Of a stretch of DNA of 32,202 nt, positions 7,899 through 14,676 are shown piece after piece. The notes under the pieces are model-generated. The model saw only the letters and a list, made by a program, of their open reading frames with translations. It had not been told where the DNA came from and did not search any database. This DNA is from an uncultured Clostridia bacterium. Its GTDB lineage: Bacteria > Bacillota > Clostridia > Oscillospirales > Ruminococcaceae. The DNA lies in contig CANQYC010000008.1 of NCBI GenBank assembly GCA_947627945.1, forward strand, positions 1 to 32,202, in the 5' to 3' direction. The position numbers and the translations under genes were made by a program. Each line of letters opens with the position of its first letter. Positions within the stretch are counted from its first letter, which is position 1.

Positions 7899-7972
7899 GT
7901 GACGATCCGTGTCGATGGTGACGGTCTTTTTGAGTCCTCACAAACATCGTCACGACCGTCACACATCGTCAC
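7899..7972. repeat. GTGACG iteron-like repeats, candidate replication origin
   Basis: GTGACGATC (7899-7907) and GTGACGGTC (7918-7926), with a related GTGTCGATG between them, face CATCGTCAC (7945-7953), GACCGTCAC (7954-7962) and CATCGTCAC (7964-7972) on the other strand. The 9-10 bp periodicity and inverted arrangement resemble iterons. They lie right at the 3' end of the RepA-like ATPase gene, between it and the oriT-like hairpins. Confidence 0.5.
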
Positions 7973-7974
7973 GC

Positions 7975-9198
7975 TTAATGCTTTTCTGCTTTATCAGTAT
8001 CCAATTCAGGTTCAACAATGATAGGATGATTGGCATCATAGCGGAGTGCGATTTTTCTTCCTTTGTGACTTCTGGAATTGCTGTACTGCACAAAATAAAG
8101 ATTGTACAGCTTTCCGGCATTGACATTCAGTTTCAATGACAGCGTATTCGGCTTGATGTCAAGCTCCAGTTTTTCGATAAGTTCGGTAGCCGTTCCCTCC
8201 CAAGCCGGATTGTCAGCATTGATGAAATTTCCGATTGCTTCAAGCACAGGTTCAGGCGGTTCAGCGTAATTTGGCGACTGTTCTCCCTTGAAATCCCAGC
8301 AGAGAGTTTCCTTGTTTCGGAAAATCGTGAATTTCCTGTCCGCCTGATCTCTGCCTGAAACTTCAATTGTTGCATCGCCGTCAGTGCGTTTTGATTTGTA
8401 CATAATGAAAGCTCCGTCAGCCGCACCGAGCAGACCGTTTGTCCCCGAAATCTTGTCGAAATTGTCATCAGACTTCTGCTTGCGGGTATGGTGTACCAGT
8501 ATCAGACAGATACCTGTTTTATCTGCAAATGCTTTCAGTCCGGCGATAATGTCATAATCTCTTGCATAACTATAAGTATCGCCCTCAGTTTCACGCACTT
8601 TCTGCAAGGTATCAATAATCACCAAACTGGTATCAGGATGATTTTCGAGGAATGCACCAAGCTGTTCAATTAAGCCGTCGTTCAGAGATTTTGAAGCAAC
8701 TGAAAAGAAAAGATTTGATGCTGTTTCCGTGCCAAACATTCTGTAAAGACGCTCCTGCAATCGGCGGTAATCGTCCTCTAAAGCGAGGTACAGCACCGTA
8801 CCCTTGCGGACGGAATAGTTCCACATCGGCGTTCCGGAACTGACATGATAGGCAATCTGGGCCATCATGAAACTTTTTCCGACTTTCGGTGAACCAACGA
8901 ACAGATATGTTCCCGGATAGAGAAAATGCTCAATAATTGGCGGTTTACCGGAATAAACCATTTCATACAGTTCCAGCATCGAAACCGTCTGCATAAATCC
9001 GGGAGAGTTTTCATACTCCGTCTTTGCTTGTGCCTGCATTTCCTGCTCGTACTCCTGTTGTGCAAGGAAAATTTCTTCTTTTGAGGAGTTGAAATTCTCC
9101 CCGTAATCTGGTATAATAGTAGGTGTTAAATCAGGTGACTGCCCGACCTCTGCGCCAACAGAGGTCATAGGGGCGGTCACTTTTCTTTCTTCGGTCAT
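7975..9198 (-). CDS. RepA-like AAA family ATPase
   Basis: 407 residues. Walker A is GSPKVGKS (102-109), followed by ALEDDYRRL (about 139-147), Walker B LVIIDTL (192-198) and LILVHHTRK. This is the RecA-fold AAA_25/RepA helicase pattern seen in plasmid replication and mobilizable elements. An Asp/Glu-rich leader of about 70 residues precedes the ATPase core, and the C-terminal 100 residues look like a winged-helix-type DNA-binding part. The ATG overlaps the stop of the preceding gene (ATGA), with AAGGAG upstream. Its position between the MobC-like gene and the oriT/iteron region suggests a role in replication of the excised circle or in processing during transfer. A truncated second copy lies at 60-757. 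Confidence 0.8.
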   Translation of the reverse strand: MTEERKVTAPMTSVGAEVGQSPDLTPTIIPDYGENFNSSKEEIFLAQQEYEQEMQAQAKTEYENSPGFMQTVSMLELYEMVYSGKPPIIEHFLYPGTYLFVGSPKVGKSFMMAQIAYHVSSGTPMWNYSVRKGTVLYLALEDDYRRLQERLYRMFGTETASNLFFSVASKSLNDGLIEQLGAFLENHPDTSLVIIDTLQKVRETEGDTYSYARDYDIIAGLKAFADKTGICLILVHHTRKQKSDDNFDKISGTNGLLGAADGAFIMYKSKRTDGDATIEVSGRDQADRKFTIFRNKETLCWDFKGEQSPNYAEPPEPVLEAIGNFINADNPAWEGTATELIEKLELDIKPNTLSLKLNVNAGKLYNLYFVQYSNSRSHKGRKIALRYDANHPIIVEPELDTDKAEKH

Positions 9199-9521
9199 TC
9201 TTTATCTCCTTTCAAGCCATTCAGCGTTGCTGTGATAAGCTGAATTGTAGACAACAGTTCGTCATTCACAACAGAGCTGTTTTCAATTCGTTTCAATTCA
9301 CCGAGGACTTCCGCAAGTTGATTTTTCAGAGCCTTGTAAACTTTCGGATTCCCCTGCACCACCACATCACGGCACAACAAGCGTTTTACGATGTAGTCCT
9401 GCTTGGTCAGTCCCGAAAGAGCCACTGCTGAATTGATCAGCTTTTCTTCTTCAGGCGAAACACGGAAACCGACTGTCCTCGCCCTGAATCTGCCCTTGCT
9501 GTCAAGATTCTTCGCTGACAT
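9195..9521 (-). CDS. MobC-like ribbon-helix-helix mobilization protein
   Basis: 108 residues. After a basic N-terminus comes TVGFRVSPEEEKLINSAVAL and SGLTKQDYIVKRL, the ribbon-helix-helix DNA-binding pattern typical of MobC/relaxosome accessory proteins, then a helical tail. I chose the ATG at 9521 because AAAGGAGG lies eight bases upstream; the longer frame to 9623 overlaps the integrase and lacks a site. The start overlaps the 3' end of the integrase gene by 20 bp, and the stop overlaps the ATPase start, so all three are coupled. The likely role is assisting the relaxase at oriT. A purely regulatory role is possible. Confidence 0.7.
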   Translation of the reverse strand: MSAKNLDSKGRFRARTVGFRVSPEEEKLINSAVALSGLTKQDYIVKRLLCRDVVVQGNPKVYKALKNQLAEVLGELKRIENSSVVNDELLSTIQLITATLNGLKGDKE

Positions 9522-10596
9522 CTGCATCACCTCCTTTCCGTAAGTTGTCCAGGTTGTTTGCCATTTCTTTCTGTTTCGATGGGAAAAGGTGAGCATAGCG
9601 ATAAGTAATATCAATACTCTCATGACCTACCCTGTCCGCTATCGCAACGGCAGAGAACCCCATTTCGATGAGAAGAGAGATATGCGAGTGTCTAAGGTCA
9701 TGAATGCGGATACGCTTCACACCTGATTTTTTCGCTCCTCTGTCCATTTCGTGATGCAGATAGCTTTTTGTTATCATGAACATTCGGTCATGTTCTCCGA
9801 TGCCGTAGAGCTGATTGATGAAATCCTGCATCTCCTGAGAAAGAAAGTCCGGCATCTTCACTACACGATTGCTCTTTGCGGTTTTCGGATCAGTGATAAT
9901 ATCCTGTCCCTTAATACGCTGATAAGACTTTGTAATAGATACTGTCTGTTTTTCAAAGTCGAAATCCGCAGGAGTGAGGGCAAGCAATTCTCCCAGACGA
10001 ATACCGCACCAGTACAGCATTTCAAAGGCATAGAATGAAACAGGCTTGTCCATCATCGCCTCTGCAAATTGCTTGTATTCTTCCTGCGTCCAAAACAGCA
10101 TTTCACGAGTTTTCGCTTTGCCCATATTCCCTGCTTTTGCGGCAGGATTGCTTTTAAGCCCGTAGAACTTAACCGCATAGTTGAACACAGCACTAAGCTG
10201 ATTGTGGAGCGTTTTCAAGTATACAGGCGAATAGGGTTTTCCTGTCTTGGTTGAACCTTCGAGCATTTCATTCTGCCACGCTATCACGTCTTTTGGCTGA
10301 ATATCGCACATCTTTCTTTTCCCGAAGAATGGAATCAGCTTTGTGCGGAGGATATGCTCTTTGGTGTGCCATGTGTTATCTTTCAGACGTTTCTTCATAT
10401 CCTCAAAGTAAATGTCCGAAAAACTCTCAAAGGTCATATCAAGGCTTGATTCTACCTTATTCATCTGCTCACGCTCCCACGCCTGAGCTTCTCTCTTTGT
10501 GGGAAATCCACGTTTCTGTGTCTGCTTGCGTTCTCCACGGCTGTCGGTGTAACGATAAATCACACGCCACTTGTTACCGTCTTTATAGACTGACAT
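9502..10596 (-). CDS. int: Tyrosine recombinase integrase
   Basis: 364 residues of the phage/Tn916-type integrase family. The N-terminus (MSVYKDGNKWRVIYRYTD) is the AP2-like arm-binding domain, followed by a SAM-like core-binding domain and the catalytic domain with Arg200 (CGIRLGE), His299 and Arg302 (HDLRHSH), His325 (VGHES) and the nucleophile Tyr334 (YRYAHL). The start is ATG 10596 with AAGGAAGG upstream; an ATG 13 codons earlier has none. It follows xis directly on the minus strand. The expected reaction is site-specific insertion at, and excision from, the 3' end of guaA through the ATTCCCACTC core, with GTTGCCA repeats as likely arm sites. Confidence 0.92.
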   Translation of the reverse strand: MSVYKDGNKWRVIYRYTDSRGERKQTQKRGFPTKREAQAWEREQMNKVESSLDMTFESFSDIYFEDMKKRLKDNTWHTKEHILRTKLIPFFGKRKMCDIQPKDVIAWQNEMLEGSTKTGKPYSPVYLKTLHNQLSAVFNYAVKFYGLKSNPAAKAGNMGKAKTREMLFWTQEEYKQFAEAMMDKPVSFYAFEMLYWCGIRLGELLALTPADFDFEKQTVSITKSYQRIKGQDIITDPKTAKSNRVVKMPDFLSQEMQDFINQLYGIGEHDRMFMITKSYLHHEMDRGAKKSGVKRIRIHDLRHSHISLLIEMGFSAVAIADRVGHESIDITYRYAHLFPSKQKEMANNLDNLRKGGDADVSEES

Positions 10597-10597
10597 T

Positions 10598-10804
10598 TTA
10601 TTCCTTCCTTTCTTGATTTCCCGATTTACTGCCATAGCAGGTTCTTTCGAGAAAGTACTGCTTGTTGATTCTGCCTGAAATTGTGATGTATCCCATATCT
10701 TCCAGTTCCTTATTCAGTCTTTGCACGACCTTATAGGCATACGATTTGGAAACATCAAGTTCTCTGGCAACATCTTCTACTCTCATAAAATTTTTATCTG
10801 TCAT
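10598..10804 (-). CDS. xis: Excisionase-like helix-turn-helix protein
   Basis: 68 residues: MRVEDVARELDVSKSYAYKVVQRLN is a MerR/excisionase-type helix-turn-helix, followed by KELEDMGYITISGRINKQYFLER, a short wing. It is very basic overall. ATG 10804 has AAAGGAG nine bases upstream; the longer frame does not. It ends one base before the integrase start codon, the classic xis-int arrangement, and is the first gene behind the minus-strand promoter at 10857-10885. The likely role is directing the integrase toward excision. Confidence 0.8.
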   Translation of the reverse strand: MTDKNFMRVEDVARELDVSKSYAYKVVQRLNKELEDMGYITISGRINKQYFLERTCYGSKSGNQERKE

Positions 10805-10856
10805 TATGAGTATCTCCTTTCTTAAGCTTAACTCGAACAAGTTAATTTATATTTAT

Positions 10857-10885
10857 ATTATACTAAACAAATCAAGTTATGTCAA
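10857..10885 (-). promoter_or_regulatory. Promoter of the xis-int-mob operon
   Basis: On the minus strand: TTGACA, a 17-bp spacer, then TATAAT, both perfect. It is divergent from the regulator promoter at 10921-10950. The leader contains TTAACT-6 nt-AGTTAA (10828-10845), a possible operator. Confidence 0.8.
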
Positions 10886-10920
10886 GAGAAAATTTAATAA
10901 ACTTTTTTATTTCTACTATC

Positions 10921-10950
10921 TTGACAAATACTAAGCGGATATGCTATAAT
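10921..10950 (+). promoter_or_regulatory. Promoter of the XRE regulator
   Basis: TTGACA (10921-10926) and TATAAT (10945-10950), 18 bp apart, about 60 bp before the XRE start. The back-to-back layout with the xis promoter suggests a switch region. Confidence 0.8.
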
Positions 10951-11008
10951 ATATTTGTGGAAAATGGCAGCGCAATCATTCTGCTGTCTGAAAATGGAGG
11001 ATAGAATT

Positions 11009-11491
11009 ATGGCAATTGGTGAAAGAATCAGGTTTATCCGAAACCTGAGAGGTATGACACAGAAATTTTTAGGCTTGCAGGTCGGGTTTTCGGAACGGAC
11101 GGCTGATATTCGTATGGCACAGTATGAATCCGGTTCAAGAGTACCCAAAGCGGAGCTCGTGGCACTGCTTGCCAATGCACTCGATGTGTCGACTGAGGCT
11201 CTGAATGTGCCAAATATTGACAGCTATACAGGACTGATGCACACATTATTTGCGTTAGAGGACTTGTATGGATTCAAAATTGACCGTCTGGACGGCGAGA
11301 TCTGCATTCGCATTAACAGACAAAACGGCTCAAATTTTGCAAAGATGACAGGTCTGCTTGAACCGTGGGAAGAAATGGCACAGAAATATCGCAACGGGGA
11401 AATCAGCCGTGAGGAGTACGACCGTTGGAGGTACAACTACCCAAAGTCAGAGGTGGAACGGAATGAAGATGCTCGCAAAGAAAATCACTAA
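11009..11491 (+). CDS. XRE-family transcriptional regulator
   Basis: 160 residues. The N-terminal 60 form a Cro/C1-type helix-turn-helix (IGERIRFIRNLRGMTQKFLG, then RMAQYESGSRVPKAELVALLA). The C-terminal 100 residues are mixed helix with an acidic/basic tail (EISREEYDRWRYNYPK), often found in element-borne Clostridia regulators. I chose the ATG at 11009 because GGAGG lies eight bases upstream. It is divergent from xis-int with its own promoter, so it probably represses or tunes excision and transfer genes. The ligand or signal is unknown. Confidence 0.85.
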   Translation: MAIGERIRFIRNLRGMTQKFLGLQVGFSERTADIRMAQYESGSRVPKAELVALLANALDVSTEALNVPNIDSYTGLMHTLFALEDLYGFKIDRLDGEICIRINRQNGSNFAKMTGLLEPWEEMAQKYRNGEISREEYDRWRYNYPKSEVERNEDARKENH

Positions 11492-11540
11492 TCTGTGAAT
11501 AATACTAAAAATATGAATACTTATTTGGATAAAATGTCAA

Positions 11541-11569
11541 TTGACAAATTTTGAGGTTTTCTGTATAAT
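11541..11569 (+). promoter_or_regulatory. Promoter of the small island-edge gene
   Basis: TTGACA (11541-11546), a 17-bp spacer and TATAAT (11564-11569), about 45 bp before the start at 11613. Confidence 0.8.
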
Positions 11570-11612
11570 GTAACTGTAAGTGTGTGTCTTAGTCTGCAAA
11601 GGAGGAATACAT

Positions 11613-11816
11613 ATGAAGAAGAATGAAATTGTACCAATTGAGGATAGCAGCTCATTCCCGGATGTTTTGCCTAAAAGACGTCGTGGATTCTTTGAAGAAG
11701 GAACTGATAAATTAGGACGTCCTTTTGAAAAGAAACTTGATGAAGATGGGCTATATACTAAAAAAGAAATCCTTAAAGATGGAACAAGGAAGTTAACAAT
11801 AAAGAAGAAGCCATAA
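11613..11816 (+). CDS. Small charged protein of unknown function
   Basis: 67 residues, rich in Lys, Asp and Glu: it begins MKKNEIVPIEDSSSFPDVLP, has KRRRGFFEEGTDKLGRPFEK in the middle and ends in KKP. It has no membrane segment or known motif. The ATG has AAAGGAGG seven bases upstream, a consensus promoter before it and a hairpin terminator after it, so it is very probably expressed. It is the last gene before the right end of the element and stands apart from the mobilization operon. I do not recognise the family. Antirestriction, inhibitor or regulator roles are conceivable but unsupported. Confidence 0.7.
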   Translation: MKKNEIVPIEDSSSFPDVLPKRRRGFFEEGTDKLGRPFEKKLDEDGLYTKKEILKDGTRKLTIKKKP

Positions 11817-11839
11817 TCCGAGACATAATATATACAAAA

Positions 11840-11884
11840 AGAGTTACCCGATTCAAATGCGAATCAGGTAGCTCTTATCTTTTC
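11840..11884. terminator. Bidirectional terminator at the island edge
   Basis: AGAGTTACCCGATTC (11840-11854) pairs with GAATCAGGTAGCTCT (11861-11875) over a 6-nt loop, with one mismatch and one G-U pair. TATCTTTT follows on the plus strand; on the minus strand the stem is followed by TTTTTG. It ends the small gene and could also stop transcripts leaving guaA, whose native downstream region was displaced by the insertion. Confidence 0.75.
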
Positions 11885-11903
11885 AGACAAATATTTTCAT
11901 ACT

Positions 11904-11941
11904 GTTGCCGATGATCGAGAACTGTTGCCAAATCGTTGCCA
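11904..11941. repeat. GTTGCC repeats, probable right arm sites
   Basis: GTTGCCG at 11904, GTTGCCA at 11924 and GTTGCCA at 11935. The last two are 11 bp apart and start 78 and 67 bp before the core repeat at 12002. They match the GTTGCCA pair near the left end (2840, 2851). Confidence 0.65.
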
Positions 11942-11959
11942 CTGTTATCATGATAACAG
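11942..11959. repeat. Perfect 18-bp palindrome in the right attachment region
   Basis: CTGTTATCATGATAACAG equals its own reverse complement. It sits directly beside the GTTGCCA repeats and contains GTTATCA in both orientations, the heptamer used by the older island's right end. It is probably a protein-binding site. Confidence 0.65.
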
Positions 11960-11999
11960 CAAAATCAACGTATTTATGCCGTTTCAGCAAGCATTTTTA

Positions 12000-13538
12000 T
12001 CATTCCCACTCAATCGTCGCCGGAGGTTTCGTCGTAACATCATACACCACCCGGTTGACCGACTTTACCTCTCCCACGATCCGGGATGCGGTCACGGCGA
12101 GTACCTCATAGGGGATCTGTGCAAAATCCGCTGTCATAAAATCACTGGTGGTCACCGCCCGCAGGGCAACGGTGTAATCATATGTCCGGAAGTCGCCCAT
12201 GACGCCGACCGAGCGCATATTCGTAAGCACCGCAAAATACTGGTTGATGTCCTTGTCCAGTCCAGCCTTTGCGATCTCCTCACGGAAAATATAGTCCGCA
12301 TCCTGCAGGATCTCCAGCTTCTCCTCCGTGATCTCCCCGATAATCCGGATCGCAAGCCCCGGTCCCGGGAACGGCTGCCGCCATACCAGTGCCGGATGCA
12401 GCCCCAGCTCTGTTCCGAGCTTGCGCACTTCATCCTTGAACAGCATCCGCAGCGGCTCGATGATCTCCTTGAAATTCACATGATCCGGCAGACCGCCGAC
12501 ATTGTGATGGCTCTTGATAACTGCCGCATCTCCCAGTCCGCTCTCGACCACATCCGGGTAGATCGTGCCCTGTACCAGAAAATCTACCTGTCCCAGTTTT
12601 TTTGCCTCCTGCTCAAATACCCGGATGAACTCCTCGCCGATCGTCTTGCGCTTTGTCTCCGGATCAGAAACGCCCTGCAGCTTTGCCATGAACTGTTCTT
12701 TTGCATTCACACGGATAAAGCGCATACCGCTGTCCCGGAACGCCGCTTCGACCTCGTCGCCCTCATTCTTGCGCAGAAAACCATGATCCACAAAAATACA
12801 TGTGAGCTGCTCCCCGACTGCCTTTGCCAGCAGTGCCGCAGCGACAGAGCTGTCCACGCCGCCTGACAGCGCAAGCAGCACCTTGCCGTCCCCGACCTTT
12901 TCCCGGATCTCTGCAATGGCGGTCTGTGCATAGCCTGCCATCGTCCAGTCACCGACACAGCCGCAGACATTTTTCAGGAAGCTGTCGATCATCCCCAGCC
13001 CCGCAAAGGTATGGTTCACCTCCGGATGGAACTGCACCCCGTAGAACTTCCGTGCAGGATCTTCAAAAGCCGCCGCCGGGCAGTCCGCCGTATGCGCCGT
13101 GACCGTAAATCCTTCCGGCAGCTCCGAGACATAGTCCGTATGGCTCATCCAGCTCGTTGCCGTCTCCGGCAGGTGGATGCCGCCGAACAGCACACTGGAA
13201 CGGTCATAGTGCGTCTCCGTCTTGCCATATTCTGAATTGACGCAGGAAGCCACCTTGCCGCCGAGGGTATATGCCATCAGCTGGCAGCCATAGCAGATGC
13301 CCAGGATCGGGATGCCCATGTCAAAGATCTCCCTGCCGATATGCGGAGAGCGTTCGTCATAGACGCTGTTGGGACCTCCTGTGAAGATGATGCCGGCAGG
13401 GGAGAGCGTGCGCAGCTCTTCGAGAGGGGTCTGATAACTTTTGATCTCGCAGTAAACGCCGCATTCCCGCACACGCCGTGCGATGAGCTGGTTGTACTGT
13501 CCGCCGAAATCAAGTACGATAACAAGCTGATGATCCAT
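12000..13538 (-). CDS. guaA: GMP synthase (glutamine-hydrolysing)
   Basis: 512 residues, full length. The N-terminal class I glutamine amidotransferase has Cys82 (GICYGC), His171 and Glu173 (QFHPEV). It is followed by the ATP-pyrophosphatase P-loop SGGVDSS (225-231) and the C-terminal dimerisation domain ending in the typical [10 protein letters not shown]. It converts XMP to GMP with glutamine and ATP. ATG 13538 has AAGGAG seven bases upstream; the longer frame to 13595 overlaps pyrB. It lies 19 bp after pyrB and is probably co-transcribed from the asnB promoter. The 3' end is the insertion target of the adjacent islands. Confidence 0.97.
   Translation of the reverse strand: MDHQLVIVLDFGGQYNQLIARRVRECGVYCEIKSYQTPLEELRTLSPAGIIFTGGPNSVYDERSPHIGREIFDMGIPILGICYGCQLMAYTLGGKVASCVNSEYGKTETHYDRSSVLFGGIHLPETATSWMSHTDYVSELPEGFTVTAHTADCPAAAFEDPARKFYGVQFHPEVNHTFAGLGMIDSFLKNVCGCVGDWTMAGYAQTAIAEIREKVGDGKVLLALSGGVDSSVAAALLAKAVGEQLTCIFVDHGFLRKNEGDEVEAAFRDSGMRFIRVNAKEQFMAKLQGVSDPETKRKTIGEEFIRVFEQEAKKLGQVDFLVQGTIYPDVVESGLGDAAVIKSHHNVGGLPDHVNFKEIIEPLRMLFKDEVRKLGTELGLHPALVWRQPFPGPGLAIRIIGEITEEKLEILQDADYIFREEIAKAGLDKDINQYFAVLTNMRSVGVMGDFRTYDYTVALRAVTTSDFMTADFAQIPYEVLAVTASRIVGEVKSVNRVVYDVTTKPPATIEWE
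12002..12011. other. attR core within the guaA 3' end
   Basis: ATTCCCACTC covers the end of the guaA stop and the codons for its last three residues (Glu-Trp-Glu). Integration here rebuilds an intact guaA end, so the gene is not damaged. Confidence 0.75.
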
Positions 13539-13557
13539 AATGTTACTCCTTTTGGAA

Positions 13558-14640
13558 TCAATGTTCCAGTAATAATCTTTCATCACAATATTCACATGTC
13601 AGGGTCGTTCCCGTGCCGGTGAAGCTTTTGGGCAGATACGGCTCCGCATGCGTGATGCACTTCGGATTGCGACACACCACCCCCGGGTGGACACTGCCGG
13701 AGAGCAGCCGTGTTTTCTTTGTACTTTGCAGCATCGTGAGGATGAGTGCCATCCGCACATACATCCCGTACTTTGCCTGTTTGAAGTACAAAGCCCTCGG
13801 ATCGTCATCGACTGCGACGGCGATCTCATCCACACGGGGCAGCGGATGCAGGACGATCATGTCCTGCCGGGCAGCCTTCATCTTTTTCGGTGTGAGGATG
13901 TAGGTATCCTTCTGTGCCAGATACTCCTCCTCCGAGGCGAACCGCTCCCGCTGGATGCGTGTCATATAGAGCATGTCCAGCTCCGGGATGGCTTCCTCAA
14001 GGCTCCTGACCTCCGTGAAGCTGCATCCATGCGCCCGGATGATGTCCTTGATGTAGGACGGCATGGCAAGCTCCTTCGTGGAGATCATGATAAAATGGTT
14101 GTCCGGGTAGCAGCTCATCGCCTTGCAGAGGGAATGTACCGTCCGTCCGTTGAGCAGATCGCCGCAAAGTCCGATCGTCAACCCCGAAAGTGTGCCCTTT
14201 TCGCATTTCAGGGTCAGCATGTCCGTCAGCGTCTGTGTCGGATGCAGATGCCCGCCGTCTCCCGCATTGATGACCGGGCAGTCAGCCGTCAGTGCCGCCG
14301 CCTTGGCAGCACCGACAGTCGGATGCCGGATGACCAGCACATCCGAATAGCCGCTGACGATCTTAGTCGTATCTTTCAGATTTTCGCCCTTTGCGACCGA
14401 AGAAGTCTGCGGGTTGTCAAACCCGATGATCGTCCCCCCCAGCCGGAGCATTGCCGTCTGGAATGACATCTGCGTGCGGGTAGACGGTTCATAGAAAAGC
14501 GTCCCCATGATCTTCCCCTTGCAGCTATTGGCGTAGAGTACAGGATTTTGCAGGATCTCCTGTCCCAGATCCAGCAGCCCGTTCCACCAGCTCACCGGGT
14601 GGTCATTCAGATCAATCAGATGCGGATAGTCCGAAACCAT
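13558..14640 (-). CDS. pyrB: Aspartate carbamoyltransferase with fused PyrI-like zinc ribbon
   Basis: 360 residues. The catalytic chain has the carbamoyl-phosphate motif STRT (53-56), HPTQTLTD (133-140) and HPLPRVDE, and makes N-carbamoyl-aspartate in pyrimidine synthesis. Catalytic chains normally end near 305-310. This one continues with about 45 residues holding Cys323-x4-Cys328 and Cys349-x2-Cys352, the spacing of the zinc domain of the regulatory subunit PyrI, but without PyrI's nucleotide-binding domain. The start has AAAGGAGGG upstream. It sits between asnB (36-bp gap) and guaA (19-bp gap) in one operon. The fused zinc ribbon may replace PyrI in holding catalytic trimers together. Confidence 0.92.
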   Translation of the reverse strand: MVSDYPHLIDLNDHPVSWWNGLLDLGQEILQNPVLYANSCKGKIMGTLFYEPSTRTQMSFQTAMLRLGGTIIGFDNPQTSSVAKGENLKDTTKIVSGYSDVLVIRHPTVGAAKAAALTADCPVINAGDGGHLHPTQTLTDMLTLKCEKGTLSGLTIGLCGDLLNGRTVHSLCKAMSCYPDNHFIMISTKELAMPSYIKDIIRAHGCSFTEVRSLEEAIPELDMLYMTRIQRERFASEEEYLAQKDTYILTPKKMKAARQDMIVLHPLPRVDEIAVAVDDDPRALYFKQAKYGMYVRMALILTMLQSTKKTRLLSGSVHPGVVCRNPKCITHAEPYLPKSFTGTGTTLTCEYCDERLLLEH

Positions 14641-14676
14641 ATGCGCCCTCCTTTATTTTTGTTTGTGTCCTGTCTT

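Larger units (their letters stand above)
2729..12011. mobile_element. Integrative mobilizable element inserted in the 3' end of guaA
   Basis: About 9.3 kb bounded by the direct repeat ATTCCCACTC (2729-2738 and 12002-12011). The right copy is part of guaA itself and keeps its reading frame and stop. Inside are xis, tyrosine integrase, a MobC-like protein, a RepA-like ATPase, an oriT/ori-like region, a MobV relaxase, a defence operon, an XRE regulator and a small unknown gene. No type IV secretion genes are present, so it would be mobilizable rather than self-transmissible. Its base composition is visibly A+T-richer than the genes right of 12011. GTTGCCA repeat pairs lie near both ends. Confidence 0.8.

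Noticed and set aside
12000-12011. Possible damage to guaA by the insertion
   Set aside because: The frame and stop codon are intact, and the C-terminus reads the normal TIEWE. The core repeat restores the gene end.
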